From the NCBI RefSeq assembly GCF_000378045.1, contig NZ_KB899101.1:31773-95772 (forward strand): 64,000 nt of DNA. Direction: 5' to 3'. The translations under genes and the position numbers were made by a program. The number at the start of each line of letters is the position of its first letter. Within the stretch, counting starts at the first letter, position 1. Below are positions 7,897 to 18,471 of the stretch, piece by piece. The notes beneath the pieces were generated by a model. It had not been told where the DNA came from. It did no database searches and saw only the letters and a program-made list of their open reading frames with translations. The DNA comes from Marinobacterium rhizophilum DSM 18822 (lineage in GTDB: Bacteria > Pseudomonadota > Gammaproteobacteria > Pseudomonadales > Balneatricaceae).

Positions 7897-9251
7897 CGGT
7901 TTGAGCTCCGTGCGTGTTTCAGCGTATCTGCAATCAGGAACGCAAGTTCCAGCGCCTGTTCGCCATTGAGGCGTGGGTCGCACTGGGTCTGGTAGCGGTC
8001 GGCCAAGCCTTCTTCGGTGATCTGGAAGGCGCCGCCGACACACTCGGTAACGTTCTGGCCGGTCATCTCGAAGTGCACGCCACCGGCATGAGTGCCCTCG
8101 GCGTTGTGTACATCGAAGAAGCCCTTTATTTCCTGCAGGATCGCCTCGACGCTGCGGGTCTTGTAGCCGTTGGACGCCGTGGTGGTGTTGCCGTGCATCG
8201 GGTCTGAACTCCAGACCACGCAGCGGCCGGCCATCTGGACGGCGCGCACCAGCGGAGGCAGCTTCTCGGTGATCTTGTCGGCGCCCATGCGTGCGATCAG
8301 GGTGATACGTCCGGGCAGGTTCTGGGGGTTCAGAATGTCCAGCAGTCGCAGCAGGTCGTCGGTATTGGTACTGGGGCCGACCTTGATGCCAATCGGGTTT
8401 TTCACGCCGCGCAAGAATTCCACGTGGGCATGATCCGGCTGGCGGGTGCGGTCACCGATCCACAGCATGTGGGCCGAGCAGTCGTACCAGTCGTTGGTCT
8501 GACTGTCGCGGCGGGTGAGTGCCTGCTCGTACCCCAGCAGCAGTGCCTCGTGGGACGTGTAGAGCGAAGTCTCCTTGATCTGCGGGGTGTTCTGGGCGTG
8601 CACGCCGCAGGCTTCCATAAAGGCCAGCGCCTGGTCGATCTGGTCGGCCAGGTGCTGGTATTTTTCACCCAGCGGGCTTTTCTCGACGAAGCCGAGGTTC
8701 CAGCGATGCACCTGGTGCAGATCGGCGAAACCGCCCTGGGCAAAGGCGCGAAGCAGATTCAGGGTGGACGATGACTGGTGGTAGGCACGCAGCAGCCGTT
8801 GCGGATCCGGTACACGGGCCGCGGCGGTGAATTCGATATCGTTGATGATGTCGCCGCGATAACTTGGCAGTTCGATGCCGCCACGGGTTTCGAGATCGGT
8901 TGAGCGCGGCTTGGCAAACTGGCCGGCCATGCGGCCGATTTTGACCACCGGGCAGCTGCCGGCGAAGGTCAGCACCACTGCCATTTGCAACAGCAGCTGG
9001 AAGGTGTCCCGAATCTTGTTGGCATTGAACTCCGAGAAGCTCTCGGCGCAGTCGCCGCCCTGCAGCAGAAATGCGCGGCCTTCGGCGACATTGGCCAGCT
9101 GTGCATGCAGCGAGCGGATTTCTCCGGCAAACACCAGCGGTGGCAGGGCGCTCAGTTCGTCTTCCACGGCGGCAACGGCACGTGTGTCGGTGTAGGTCGG
9201 CTGCTGCACGATCGGCTTTTCGCGCCAGCTGCTGGGGCTCCAGTCTTGCAT
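7893..9251 (-). CDS. 3-deoxy-7-phosphoheptulonate synthase, class II
   Basis: 452-residue cytosolic enzyme joining phosphoenolpyruvate and erythrose 4-phosphate, the first step of the shikimate pathway. It is of the plant/Mycobacterium-like class II type: [11 protein letters not shown] (about 62-72) with the metal-ligand Cys, [25 protein letters not shown], and [18 protein letters not shown] near the C-terminus. Length matches the family (about 450). It starts MQDWSPSSW. Class II enzymes occur in Pseudomonas either as the main DAHP synthase or for secondary aromatic products; the neighbouring yqcC-type gene gives no hint of secondary metabolism, so a general role is likely. Confidence 0.95.
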   Translation of the reverse strand: MQDWSPSSWREKPIVQQPTYTDTRAVAAVEDELSALPPLVFAGEIRSLHAQLANVAEGRAFLLQGGDCAESFSEFNANKIRDTFQLLLQMAVVLTFAGSCPVVKIGRMAGQFAKPRSTDLETRGGIELPSYRGDIINDIEFTAAARVPDPQRLLRAYHQSSSTLNLLRAFAQGGFADLHQVHRWNLGFVEKSPLGEKYQHLADQIDQALAFMEACGVHAQNTPQIKETSLYTSHEALLLGYEQALTRRDSQTNDWYDCSAHMLWIGDRTRQPDHAHVEFLRGVKNPIGIKVGPSTNTDDLLRLLDILNPQNLPGRITLIARMGADKITEKLPPLVRAVQMAGRCVVWSSDPMHGNTTTASNGYKTRSVEAILQEIKGFFDVHNAEGTHAGGVHFEMTGQNVTECVGGAFQITEEGLADRYQTQCDPRLNGEQALELAFLIADTLKHARSSNR

Positions 9252-9479
9252 GATAATGGATTCTGTCTGGGGTCAATTTAGAGGAAGGCAACAGTTTACG
9301 GCATCATCCACAAGAAACAAGGCCGCAGTGCCCGCAGGATTGGCGCTGGCAGGGGGTTGTGTGCTGTTGCCGGGCCCTTTTGGTATTCGTGCAGACCACT
9401 GCTTGTATTCATTCGGCGTGTTGGGGGTAATATCGTCCCTAATGATTGAGTGATGATGATTGAATTCAGGAGGGTAGCT

Positions 9480-9887
9480 GTGTCGAAGGATGATTGGGAA
9501 AATGGCCTGCGGGTACGTACCGAGGTGATGGGCGAAGATTTCGTTAATCGGGCATTGGACGGTGCCAGTGACTTTACGCGGCCTATGCAGGATTGGCTGA
9601 ACGAACATGCCTGGGGGTCTACCTGGCAGCGCGAGGGCTTGTCGCGACAGACCCGCAGCCTGGTGACGATTGCGATGCTGGCGGCACTGAAAGCACCCAC
9701 AGAGCTGAAGGGGCATGTGCGTGGGGCGCTGCGCAACGGTTGCAGCGTCGCGGACATACAGGAAGTGCTGCTGCAATCTCTGCTCTATTGTGGTGCGCCG
9801 GCGGCGCAGGAAGCTTTTCGGGCGGCCAGGGAGGTGATTGAAGACTGGGAAGCGGCCAGGGCGCAGACCGGACCAGCGGCGCCTTGA
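9480..9887 (+). CDS. carboxymuconolactone decarboxylase family protein
   Basis: 135 residues from a GTG at 9480 that sits seven bases after a clear AGGAGG; upstream ATGs in the same frame at 9450-9458 are less well placed. All-helical CMD/AhpD-like fold: WNEHAWG-type segment near 40, then SRQTRSLVTIAMLAALKAP, ELKGHVRGALRNGCSVADIQEVLLQ and YCGAPAAQEAFR, the pattern of gamma-carboxymuconolactone decarboxylases. There is no Cys-x-x-Cys, so it is not an AhpD-type peroxidase. No beta-ketoadipate pathway genes are nearby, so the actual substrate is unclear. Confidence 0.85.
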   Translation: MSKDDWENGLRVRTEVMGEDFVNRALDGASDFTRPMQDWLNEHAWGSTWQREGLSRQTRSLVTIAMLAALKAPTELKGHVRGALRNGCSVADIQEVLLQSLLYCGAPAAQEAFRAAREVIEDWEAARAQTGPAAP

Positions 9888-10012
9888 CTGCGCAGCGGCT
9901 AATGCATGGTGCGGTCATTATATCGGCCCGTATTCCGGGCTGATAGGGTCTGGAAGGCAAAGCCGATGGTGCTGCGGGTACGCGGTTTACGGCCTGCCGG
10001 CTTTTATTCAAT

Positions 10013-10927
10013 CTACGCGGTCTTGATACCGCTGAGGTTGCGAAAGGACACTTCCTTGGCGGTATTGAGGAAGTCCACCATGAATTCGGATGATTTCTGA
10101 TCTTCACGGATAGCGGCATACAGCGTACACCAGACGCCCTTGTCGCCCAGGGGACGGGCGGTGATATAGTCACGCTCCAGGTAGTCGTGTATGGCCCAGT
10201 TGGGCAGCGCCGATACGCCCCGGCCGCTGGCGACCAGTTGCAGGATCATCACGGTCAGCTCTGCGGTGCGAATTTCAGCAGGATCGACCCCGGCCGGATC
10301 CAGAAAGTGGTTGAATATGTCCAGCTTGCCATGATCCACCGGATAGGTAATCAGGGTTTCCCTGGACAGGTCATCGGCCTGGATGTGACGTCGCGCGACG
10401 AGGCGGTGCTGCTTGGCGATGGCCAGCACGGATTCGTAACTGAACAGCGGAATGTAGATTATGCCGGTGCGGGTTTCCGGGTCCGATGTGATCACCAAAT
10501 CAAGATCGCCGCGGGCCAGTGCCGGGAGCGGCTGAAAGCTGAAGCCGCTGGAAAGATCCATTTCGACTTCCGGCCAGTTCTGACGGAAGTGGTCGATGGT
10601 TGGCATCAGCCATTCAAAGCAGCTATGGCACTCGATACAGATATTCAGGCGTCCGGCTTCGCCGCCGGCAAGGCGAGCAATATCCCGTTCGGCGTTGCGG
10701 ATCATGGGCAGTACATCATCCGCCAGCGTCAGCAGGCGCTGGCCGGAAGAGGTAAAACAGATGGGCTTGGTTTTACGAATGAACAGCGAACAGTTCAGCC
10801 GTTCTTCCAGGTCCTTTATCTGATGTGAAAGGGCCGATTGGGTCAGATGAACCCGCTCAGCGGCTTCCACCAGGCTGCCGGCATCTCGCAGGGCTGCCAG
10901 AGTCTTAAGATGCCTTAGTTCGACCAT
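10013..10927 (-). CDS. metR: LysR-family regulator MetR
   Basis: 304 residues. N-terminal winged helix-turn-helix (ELRHLKTLAALRDAGSLVEA ... HLTQSALSHQIKDLEERL, residues 3-60) and C-terminal periplasmic-binding-like sensor domain. The helix sequence, TKPICFTSSGQRLL, and CHSCFEWLMPTIDHFRQNWP are characteristic of MetR. MetR activates methionine synthase genes (metE/metH) and related genes with homocysteine as co-effector. No met gene is adjacent; upstream lies argF in the same direction, separated by a strong hairpin. Confidence 0.88.
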   Translation of the reverse strand: MVELRHLKTLAALRDAGSLVEAAERVHLTQSALSHQIKDLEERLNCSLFIRKTKPICFTSSGQRLLTLADDVLPMIRNAERDIARLAGGEAGRLNICIECHSCFEWLMPTIDHFRQNWPEVEMDLSSGFSFQPLPALARGDLDLVITSDPETRTGIIYIPLFSYESVLAIAKQHRLVARRHIQADDLSRETLITYPVDHGKLDIFNHFLDPAGVDPAEIRTAELTVMILQLVASGRGVSALPNWAIHDYLERDYITARPLGDKGVWCTLYAAIREDQKSSEFMVDFLNTAKEVSFRNLSGIKTA

Positions 10928-11043
10928 GCACGATACCCATCCTGGACCAAATTAACGAAATTATAGCGGTAAACACGGCAGCTCGTAGGGATGATGCGGC
11001 AAACCGGAGCCAATTAGACGGTATCGGGCGTGACTTCCTGCCT

Positions 11044-11071
11044 CTGCGGGCACTGTTGCCAGTGCCCGCAG
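11044..11071 (-). terminator. perfect 12-bp hairpin after argF
   Basis: CTGCGGGCACTG (11044-11055) pairs perfectly with 11060-11071 around a TTGC loop, 15 bases after the argF stop. There is no T-tract after it on the minus strand (a short TTTT lies before it), so it is not a standard intrinsic terminator. It may terminate inefficiently, protect the argF 3' end, or separate argF from metR. Confidence 0.5.
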
Positions 11072-11085
11072 AAAAGCGACAGGCT

Positions 11086-11994
11086 TTATTTTTTAACCAG
11101 CAGGAATTCCAGCAGTGCCTTTTGGGCGTGCAGGCGGTTTTCCGCTTCATCAAACACGATGGAGCGGGGGTCATCCAGCATGTCTTCGCTGACTTCCTCG
11201 CCCCGGTGGGCAGGCAGGCAGTGCAGGAAAACGGCGTCCGGATTCGCCAGGTCCATCAGGGCAGGACTCACCTGGAAGCCAACAAATTTGCGCTCGCGAA
11301 TGCGCTGCTCGTCTTCCTGACCCATGGAGGCCCAGACATCGGTTGCGATCAGGTCGCTGCCGCGCACTGCTTCCTGGGGATCGCGGAACAGCGTCACGCG
11401 GTCGCCATGCTCTTCGAGCAGTGACTGCATGGGTTCGAAACCTTCCGGGCAGCAAATGTGCAGGCGGAAATCGAGCAATGCGGCAGCGTTGATATACGAG
11501 TTGCACATGTTGTTGCCATCGCCGATCCAGACTGCTGTCTTGCCCTGGATCGAGCCGCGATGTTCGTGGTACGCCTGCATGTCGGCCAGCAGCTGACAGG
11601 GGTGATAATCATCCGTCAGCGCGTTGATGACGGGCACACGGGAGTACTGTGCAAAGGTCTCAACGGTGTCGTGGCTGAACGTACGGATCATGACCACATC
11701 GACCATGCTCGAGATAACCCGGGCACTGTCTTCTACCGGTTCACCACGTCCCAGCTGGGTATCTCGCGAAGACAGGAACATGGCATGGCCGCCAAGCTGG
11801 GCCATGCCGGCTTCGAAGGACACACGGGTACGCGTAGAGGCCTTTTCGAAAATCATGGCCATGACGTGGTTCTGCAGCGGTTCGTAGACGACGCCTGCGT
11901 TGCGCATTTGTTTCAGTTCGCCCGCCCGTGCGATGAGTTGTTTCAGCTCGTCCGGGGACAGGTCTTTAAGTGTCAGAAAATGTCTCGTGCTCAT
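11086..11994 (-). CDS. argF: ornithine carbamoyltransferase
   Basis: 302-residue cytosolic enzyme making citrulline from ornithine and carbamoyl phosphate. Carbamoyl-phosphate site [20 protein letters not shown] (about 49-68); [10 protein letters not shown] (about 133-142); ornithine-side motif [20 protein letters not shown] near 265-284. Length is normal for ArgF. It follows argD by 51 bp in the same direction, giving an arginine pair on the minus strand. argG lies about 4.7 kb away on the other strand. Confidence 0.97.
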   Translation of the reverse strand: MSTRHFLTLKDLSPDELKQLIARAGELKQMRNAGVVYEPLQNHVMAMIFEKASTRTRVSFEAGMAQLGGHAMFLSSRDTQLGRGEPVEDSARVISSMVDVVMIRTFSHDTVETFAQYSRVPVINALTDDYHPCQLLADMQAYHEHRGSIQGKTAVWIGDGNNMCNSYINAAALLDFRLHICCPEGFEPMQSLLEEHGDRVTLFRDPQEAVRGSDLIATDVWASMGQEDEQRIRERKFVGFQVSPALMDLANPDAVFLHCLPAHRGEEVSEDMLDDPRSIVFDEAENRLHAQKALLEFLLVKK

Positions 11995-12045
11995 AGGTAA
12001 TGTCTGCTTCAGCAGATCCTCTGAGGGCGGCGGTCGAGGTTAGGA

Positions 12046-13233
<1,188 letters not shown>

Positions 13234-13253
13234 CTTTGTGCTCCCTACAACGC

Positions 13254-13274
13254 AAAAAGGCAGCCCTGGCTGCC
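13254..13274 (-). terminator. terminator-like hairpin in the argD leader
   Basis: On the minus strand GGCAGC-CAGG-GCTGCC is followed directly by TTTTT, 20 bases before the argD ATG. No minus-strand gene lies upstream (glutaredoxin diverges), so it is not ending another transcript. Either transcription starts within it, or it is an attenuator in the argD mRNA. The rest of the 323-bp gap to the glutaredoxin gene (13234-13556) shows no gene I can support. Confidence 0.5.
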
Positions 13275-13556
13275 AATCAAAAGAAAGGCATTCTATTGAC
13301 TAGCATTCATTTTGGCAATGGAAGTCGTGCCGGCAGCGATCCCTGTGGGCAGCAGTCGGGGCCTCATGCGTGAAAATCGTTTGGATCCGGGCTTGAAAAC
13401 CAGGGTCGATGGCGCAATATATCGCTTCGTGTCAGGCGCTGAGTACCTGCTTTCGGGTATTTTTACCTGACCTTTTTGCTCGGACTTATGATAGGCTGGT
13501 GCAAGGCGTTCGCGCACGGCGGACTAGAGTTTCACCGTAGTTTTAAAGGTGTATCA

Positions 13557-13895
13557 ATGAGTGTGACCGATACTATCAAAGAGCAGATCGAGAAAAATTC
13601 CATCCTGCTCTACATGAAGGGAACTCCGCGTTTCCCACAATGCGGTTTTTCATCCCGCACTGTTGAAGCAGTGATGAACTGTGGCGAGCGTTTTGCGTTC
13701 GTTAACATTCTGGAAAACCCCGAAATTCGTGCCGAGCTGCCCAAGTATGCGAACTGGCCGACCTTCCCGCAGTTGTGGGTGAATGGTGAGTTGGTGGGCG
13801 GGTGCGATATTGTTTGTGAGATGGCTGCCAATGGCGAGCTGGAAGTGCTGATCAAGCAAGCCGCTGCGAGCCAGGCGCCTGACGAGCAAGACTGA
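13557..13895 (+). CDS. grxD: monothiol glutaredoxin (CGFS type)
   Basis: 112 residues from the ATG at 13557 (MSVTDTIKEQIEKNSILLYM), after AAAGGTG. The active site is CGFS in PRFPQCGFSSRTVEAV. Other marks are the GSH-binding ANWPTFPQLWVNGELVGGCDI block and the conserved KGTPRFPQCGFS run. Monothiol CGFS glutaredoxins carry a bridging [2Fe-2S] cluster and pass it to acceptor proteins, and they partner BolA. Usual length for the family. It is followed 92 bp later by the peroxiredoxin gene on the same strand. Confidence 0.96.
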   Translation: MSVTDTIKEQIEKNSILLYMKGTPRFPQCGFSSRTVEAVMNCGERFAFVNILENPEIRAELPKYANWPTFPQLWVNGELVGGCDIVCEMAANGELEVLIKQAAASQAPDEQD

Positions 13896-13987
13896 GTTAA
13901 ACAGTATTCTTTCGGCGTGATCGCGAACTGCGGTCACGCCGAAGTTTTAAGTGTTGAAAATACGACCACCAATGGAGAAGAGAGCTA

Positions 13988-14590
13988 ATGGGCGTACTAG
14001 TTGGCAAGCAAGCACCGGACTTTACCGCAGCAGCCGTTCTGGGCACTGGCGAGATCGTCGATTCATACAACCTGAAAGAAGCCATCAAGGGCAAGTATGG
14101 CCTGGTCTTCTTTTACCCGCTGGACTTCACTTTCGTGTGCCCGTCCGAGCTGATCGCTCTGGATAACCGCGTTGCTGCTTTCAAAGAACGCAATGTTGAA
14201 GTTATCGGTGTTTCCATCGATTCTCAGTTCTCCCACAATGCATGGCGCAACACCCCGATCAACCAGGGTGGTATCGGTCCTGTTAAATACACTCTGGTAG
14301 CTGACGTCAAGCACGAAATCTGCCAGGCGTACGATGTTGAGCACGATGCCGGTGTTGCATTCCGCGGCGCTTTCCTGATCGACCAGGAAGGCAATGTGCG
14401 TGCGCAGATCGTCAATGACCTGCCGCTGGGCCGTAACATCGACGAACTGATCCGCATGGTTGACGCGCTGCAGTTCCACGAAGAGCACGGCGAAGTGTGC
14501 CCGGCTGGCTGGAACAAGGGCGACAAGGGCATGAACGCCACTGCGGAAGGTGTTGCTTCTTACCTGGCCGAAGAATCTGGCAAGCTGTAA
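13988..14590 (+). CDS. typical 2-Cys peroxiredoxin (AhpC/Prx1 type)
   Basis: 200-residue thiol peroxidase reducing hydrogen peroxide and organic peroxides. Peroxidatic Cys in FYPLDFTFVCPSE (about 51); resolving Cys in HGEVCPAGWNKG near 170; the GIGP and conserved Trp/Arg region (NAWRNTPINQGGIGPVKY) is typical. No AhpF gene is adjacent, so the reductant is probably thioredoxin or glutaredoxin, consistent with the glutaredoxin gene just upstream. GGAGAAGAG-like ribosome site precedes the ATG. A strong terminator follows. Confidence 0.95.
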   Translation: MGVLVGKQAPDFTAAAVLGTGEIVDSYNLKEAIKGKYGLVFFYPLDFTFVCPSELIALDNRVAAFKERNVEVIGVSIDSQFSHNAWRNTPINQGGIGPVKYTLVADVKHEICQAYDVEHDAGVAFRGAFLIDQEGNVRAQIVNDLPLGRNIDELIRMVDALQFHEEHGEVCPAGWNKGDKGMNATAEGVASYLAEESGKL

Positions 14591-14637
14591 GTAAGTCCGT
14601 CTGCTGGTCGACTCCCCGGAGTCGGCCCGGCAGTCAT

Positions 14638-14667
14638 AAAAAACCCGTCATCGCGACGGGTTTTTTG
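14638..14667. terminator. bidirectional intrinsic terminator
   Basis: A-tract, ACCCGTC stem, short loop, GACGGGT stem, T-tract. It can end the peroxiredoxin transcript on the plus strand and the RNase T transcript on the minus strand, which converge here. Confidence 0.9.
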
Positions 14668-14689
14668 CGTTTGGGGGCAGCTGAACAGG

Positions 14690-15346
14690 TTAATCGTCGT
14701 ACTGGCGGCTTTCCAGAACCATGTCCCAGCCGCCCAGGTCCTTCCAGCGGTTGACGATGGCGCAGAACAGCTCGGCTGTCTTGACCGTGTCGTAGAGCGC
14801 CGAGTGTGCTTTCTTGCCGTCGAAGTCGATACCGGCAACATCGCAGGCGCGCGCCAGCACCGTCTGGCCATAGGCAAGCCCGGCCAGGGTGGCGGTATCG
14901 AAGGTGGAAAAGGGGTGGAATGGATTGCGCTTGGCGTCTGTGCGCGTGGCGGCGGCCTGGATAAAGCTGTGGTCAAAGGCGGCATTGTGGCCGACTAGCA
15001 CCGCACGCTTGCAGTTGTGTGCCTTGATGGACTTGCGGATGGCCTTGAAAATATTTTCCAGCGCCAGGGTTTCAGGAATGGCATTGCGCTCCGGATCGAA
15101 AGGATCAATGCCGGTAAAGTCCAGCGCGGACTGCTCCAGGTTGGCACCTTCAAAGGGATCGACCGCTTCATCAAAGCTTTGGTCAATCATCAGGTAGCCA
15201 TTGTCATCCATTGTCAGGGTGACCGCGGCGACTTCCAGAAGGGCATCGGTACGGGGATTGAAGCCGGCCGTTTCAACGTCAATAACGACGGGCAGAAAGC
15301 CGCGAAAGCGGTCTGCCATCAGTTGCGGAATGGTGCTGTTGCTCAA
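14690..15346 (-). CDS. rnt: ribonuclease T
   Basis: 218-residue DEDDh 3'-5' exoribonuclease that trims tRNA and other stable RNA 3' ends. Exo [21 protein letters not shown] (Asp/Glu pair); Exo II region: [17 protein letters not shown] (Asp); Exo [17 protein letters not shown] (His and Asp). The length and the [17 protein letters not shown] opening are diagnostic for RNase T. In E. coli it lies near grxD, and here grxD is also only 0.8 kb away, separated by the peroxiredoxin gene. Confidence 0.95.
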   Translation of the reverse strand: MSNSTIPQLMADRFRGFLPVVIDVETAGFNPRTDALLEVAAVTLTMDDNGYLMIDQSFDEAVDPFEGANLEQSALDFTGIDPFDPERNAIPETLALENIFKAIRKSIKAHNCKRAVLVGHNAAFDHSFIQAAATRTDAKRNPFHPFSTFDTATLAGLAYGQTVLARACDVAGIDFDGKKAHSALYDTVKTAELFCAIVNRWKDLGGWDMVLESRQYDD

Positions 15347-15697
15347 GAGGAGTCCTTAGTTGCCGCGCATGCAGTCAGTGAGTAAGGCGCTATTCTAGCA
15401 ACCCAGGCGCGCGGCCTCCATTGCTGAGCGCATATTCCCACAGAGTGGCGTCCGTTGACAGGTCGTTGAAAACCGCCCTGTATGGCCAATGCTGCGTCGA
15501 AAAATGCTCATTTACACAGCGTAAATTGCGGTATTTCGAGGAGGCTTGCCTTGTCTGGGCGGCTTGGCTAGCGCTTTTCGGCAATCGGTCAGGGGGATAT
15601 GTGTGTGCTGCGCCTTGCTGTAATCGGCATGAACGTTAAAGGAAATGGAACTCAGGTCGATACGTTCGTGTGTGAGTGGGCGCGTGGCTCGGTCGAG
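15347..15697. other. intergenic region with possible REP-like hairpins
   Basis: About 350 bp between divergent rnt and motY. It should carry both promoters. A small inverted repeat, ATTTAC-N5-GTAAAT, lies near 15509-15525, in a stretch (about 15460-15580) that reads like a repeated intergenic element found in this kind of genome. Only one copy is present in the window, so that is not shown. The short open frames here have no recognisable product. Confidence 0.35.
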
Positions 15698-16564
15698 GTG
15701 ATAAATTTGTTGTGCAGACTTTCGTTGCTTTTGCTTGTCTGGCTCGGTGCTGAGGCCGCATCGGCTGTGACCTATCGGGCCGCAATTGATGACTCGCGCT
15801 GGGAGCTTGAATCGTCCAAGTTCAGCTGTCGTCTGAGTCAGGCGGTGCCGGCCTACGGGCGGGCGCTGTTCGAGCGCGAGGCCGGGGAGGATGTGCGCTT
15901 TAGCCTGCGTGCAGTTGATCAGGTGAGTGCATCGACGCAGGCGCTGCTGGTGGCCGAGGCGCCGCCCTGGCGCCCGGGCGTTGCACCGCAACTGATTGCG
16001 ACGCTCAAGGTGGGTGCCGGCACGGGAGATATTGATGTCGCACCGGATCATGCCCGTCAAATGCTGGCGTTTCTGTACCAGGGTCTGGTGCCGACATTTA
16101 CCCGCACCGACTGGCAGGGGACGGGGGAGCCGCTGAGGGTCGGTGTGTCGGCGGCAAACTTCGGCTCGGCCTACCAGGAATACAGTGGCTGTATCGAGGG
16201 GTTGCTGCCGGTTAATTATCGCCAGGTGGCCCGCACGGCCGTTCTGTTCCCGCCAGCGACCTTTGTGCTGTCGGATTCTGCGAGGGCGCGGCTCGATCTG
16301 ATCGCGCTTTATGTCAAGCACGATGACAGCGTGCAGTCAGTCTATGTGGACGGGCACTCGGACAATCTGGGTCGCCGGCTGCTCAATCGCGACCTGTCGA
16401 AAAAGCGGGCTGAAGCCGTGACTCAGTACCTGACGGCCAAGGGTATGGACGAGTCCATGATTACGATGCGCTTTCACGGCGAACGCTATCCGGTGGTGCC
16501 CAATACCTCGGCGGCGAACCGGGATCGCAACCGTCGCGTCACTATTCGTCTTGAGCGTGAATAG
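15698..16564 (+). CDS. motY: MotY, sodium-driven flagellar motor protein
   Basis: About 288 residues. Signal peptide (NLLCRLSLLLLVWLGAEAASA) followed by an N-terminal beta domain that binds the basal body (TYRAAIDDSRWELESSKFSC) and a C-terminal OmpA-like peptidoglycan-binding domain (VDGHSDNLGRRLLNRDLSKKRAEAV, then NRDRNRRVTIRLER). MotY forms the periplasmic T-ring of sodium-type polar flagella. Start uncertain: GTG at 15698 is given, but TTG at 15707 or 15710 is better spaced from GAGGTG; upstream ATGs would put residues before the signal peptide. No other flagellar gene is in the window. Confidence 0.85.
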   Translation: MINLLCRLSLLLLVWLGAEAASAVTYRAAIDDSRWELESSKFSCRLSQAVPAYGRALFEREAGEDVRFSLRAVDQVSASTQALLVAEAPPWRPGVAPQLIATLKVGAGTGDIDVAPDHARQMLAFLYQGLVPTFTRTDWQGTGEPLRVGVSAANFGSAYQEYSGCIEGLLPVNYRQVARTAVLFPPATFVLSDSARARLDLIALYVKHDDSVQSVYVDGHSDNLGRRLLNRDLSKKRAEAVTQYLTAKGMDESMITMRFHGERYPVVPNTSAANRDRNRRVTIRLERE

Positions 16565-16670
16565 CCTTCTGGGTCGAGGGCTTTCCTGATATACTGCCGC
16601 GTTTTTCGCGAATAGATTCTTCTCCGGAGGCTGATTCCAGCGTCCGGGCGATCTCATGTGGAGCTGAGAC

Positions 16671-17897
16671 ATGTCCGATATTAAAAAGGTTGTGCTGGCC
16701 TACTCCGGCGGACTTGATACTTCTGTCATCGTCCGCTGGTTGCAGGATACCTATAACTGCGAAGTCGTCACTTTTACCGCCGATCTGGGGCAGGGTGAAG
16801 AGGTTGAGCCTGCGCGTGCCAAGGCAGAGGCTCTGGGTGTAAAGGAAATTTACATCGAAGACCTGCGTGAAGAGTTTGTGCGCGACTTCGTATTCCCGAT
16901 GTTTCGTGCCAATACCGTGTACGAAGGCGAATACCTGCTGGGTACTTCCATCGCGCGACCGCTGATCGCCAAGCGACTGATTGAAATTGCCAATGCGACC
17001 GGCGCCGACGCTATCTCCCATGGCGCGACCGGCAAGGGCAACGACCAGGTGCGTTTTGAGCTGGGTGCCTATGCACTCAAGCCCGGCGTCAAGGTCATTG
17101 CGCCCTGGCGTGAGTGGGATCTGACATCGCGTGAAACGCTGATGAAGTATTGCGAAGACCGCAATATTCCGGTCGACTTTTCCGGCAAGAAGAAAAAGTC
17201 GCCGTACTCAATGGATGCCAACTTGCTGCATATCTCCTACGAGGGTGGTGTGCTGGAAGATCCCTGGGCTGAAGCTGAAGAAGACATGTGGCGCTGGTCC
17301 GTGTCGCCTGAACAGGCGCCCAACGAGGCGACCTATATTGAACTGACCTACGCCAAGGGCGACATTGTTGCCATCGACGGTCAGGCCATGTCGCCGGCAA
17401 CGGTGCTGGAAACGCTGAACAAGATCGGCGGTGCCAACGGTATCGGTCGACTCGATATCGTCGAGAACCGTTTTGTCGGCATGAAGTCCCGTGGCTGCTA
17501 CGAGACGCCGGGGGGCACCATCATGCTGCGTGCGCACCGTGCCATCGAGTCTATTACGCTGGACCGTGAAGCGGCCCACCTGAAAGACGAGCTGATGCCG
17601 CGCTACGCCGAAACCATCTATAACGGTTTCTGGTGGTCGGAAGAGCGCAAAATGATGCAGCAGCTGATCGACTACAGCCAGCGCAACGTAAACGGTGATG
17701 TGCGACTGAAGCTCTACAAGGGCAATGTCGAAGTCGTCGGCCGCCGTTCCGCGGACAGCCTGTTTGATGAAAGCATCGCTACCTTTGAGGATGATGCCGG
17801 CTCCTACGATCAGAAGGATGCAGAGGGCTTCATCAAGCTGAACGCCCTGCGTATGCGCATTGCGGCAAGCAAGGGTCGCAACTTGCTGGAAGACTGA
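16671..17897 (+). CDS. argG: argininosuccinate synthase
   Basis: 408-residue enzyme joining citrulline and aspartate with ATP. N-terminal ATP pyrophosphatase loop [19 protein letters not shown] (residues 7-25), then [17 protein letters not shown], and the citrulline/aspartate region [18 protein letters not shown]. Usual length for the short bacterial type. It is transcribed alone and ends in a strong terminator. Confidence 0.98.
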   Translation: MSDIKKVVLAYSGGLDTSVIVRWLQDTYNCEVVTFTADLGQGEEVEPARAKAEALGVKEIYIEDLREEFVRDFVFPMFRANTVYEGEYLLGTSIARPLIAKRLIEIANATGADAISHGATGKGNDQVRFELGAYALKPGVKVIAPWREWDLTSRETLMKYCEDRNIPVDFSGKKKKSPYSMDANLLHISYEGGVLEDPWAEAEEDMWRWSVSPEQAPNEATYIELTYAKGDIVAIDGQAMSPATVLETLNKIGGANGIGRLDIVENRFVGMKSRGCYETPGGTIMLRAHRAIESITLDREAAHLKDELMPRYAETIYNGFWWSEERKMMQQLIDYSQRNVNGDVRLKLYKGNVEVVGRRSADSLFDESIATFEDDAGSYDQKDAEGFIKLNALRMRIAASKGRNLLED

Positions 17898-17914
17898 TCG
17901 GTTTCGCACCTTTG

Positions 17915-17944
17915 AAAAGCCCGCCAGCTGTGCGGGCTTTTTTT
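17915..17944 (+). terminator. intrinsic terminator after argG
   Basis: AAAAGCCCGC, a seven-base loop, GCGGGC and then seven T residues, 18 bases after the argG stop. Confidence 0.92.
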
Positions 17945-18020
17945 CGCCCAAGGGAAAGGCGAATTTACGTCGAAGCCTGTGAGGCTTGTGTCAGGTGGGT
18001 ATCGTGAGCAGGGCTGAGCG

Positions 18021-18401
18021 TCAGATCCAGGGTTCGTCGTCCTCGATCAGGATCGAGGGCGCCTGCGGGGTGTCGGTGGTGCTATTTTCAGGCTGTGCCG
18101 ACTCTGCGCGGATGATGTTGCGCGCCAGCTTGCGGCTGAGCAGCTTTTTCTGCGAGGCGAGCGGGAAGTCCGTGAACATGATCAGGTTTTTATCAATCAG
18201 AATGTCGATCATGTCTTCAATGATGCGTACGGTGCCAACATCGGAGTGGTCCAGAAATTCTTCAGCTGAGAAGTTTTCGTCGTTGATGGACAGGAACTCA
18301 AGAACTTCCTTGTTTTTCACGTCCACAGCCTTTAAGCCGGGCCGGGCAGACTCGGTCAGGCCAATGATTCGGCCCTCCGTATTCCTTATGGCATAAAGCA
18401 T
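18021..18401 (-). CDS. conserved hypothetical protein
   Basis: 126 residues from the ATG at 18401 (MLYAIRNTEGRIIGLTES). A longer frame to 18467 is open, but its extra residues are less like the family. The N-terminal half forms a small strand-rich unit; the middle (EVLEFLSINDENFSAEEFL ... DMIDILIDKNLIMFTDFP) is helical; the C-terminal tail is acidic and low-complexity. Similar small proteins in Pseudomonas relatives have been labelled 'tryptophan synthase beta-like', a name with no functional basis. It is divergent from the type I secretion operon with only about 70 bp between them, so they may share control. Confidence 0.6.
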   Translation of the reverse strand: MLYAIRNTEGRIIGLTESARPGLKAVDVKNKEVLEFLSINDENFSAEEFLDHSDVGTVRIIEDMIDILIDKNLIMFTDFPLASQKKLLSRKLARNIIRAESAQPENSTTDTPQAPSILIEDDEPWI

Positions 18402-18471
18402 CAGAGTGAGGGATATCAGGTAGTTAGGTTGCATGCTAGTATGGAGGCCGCGTTCCGAGCAGGTCAAGGAA

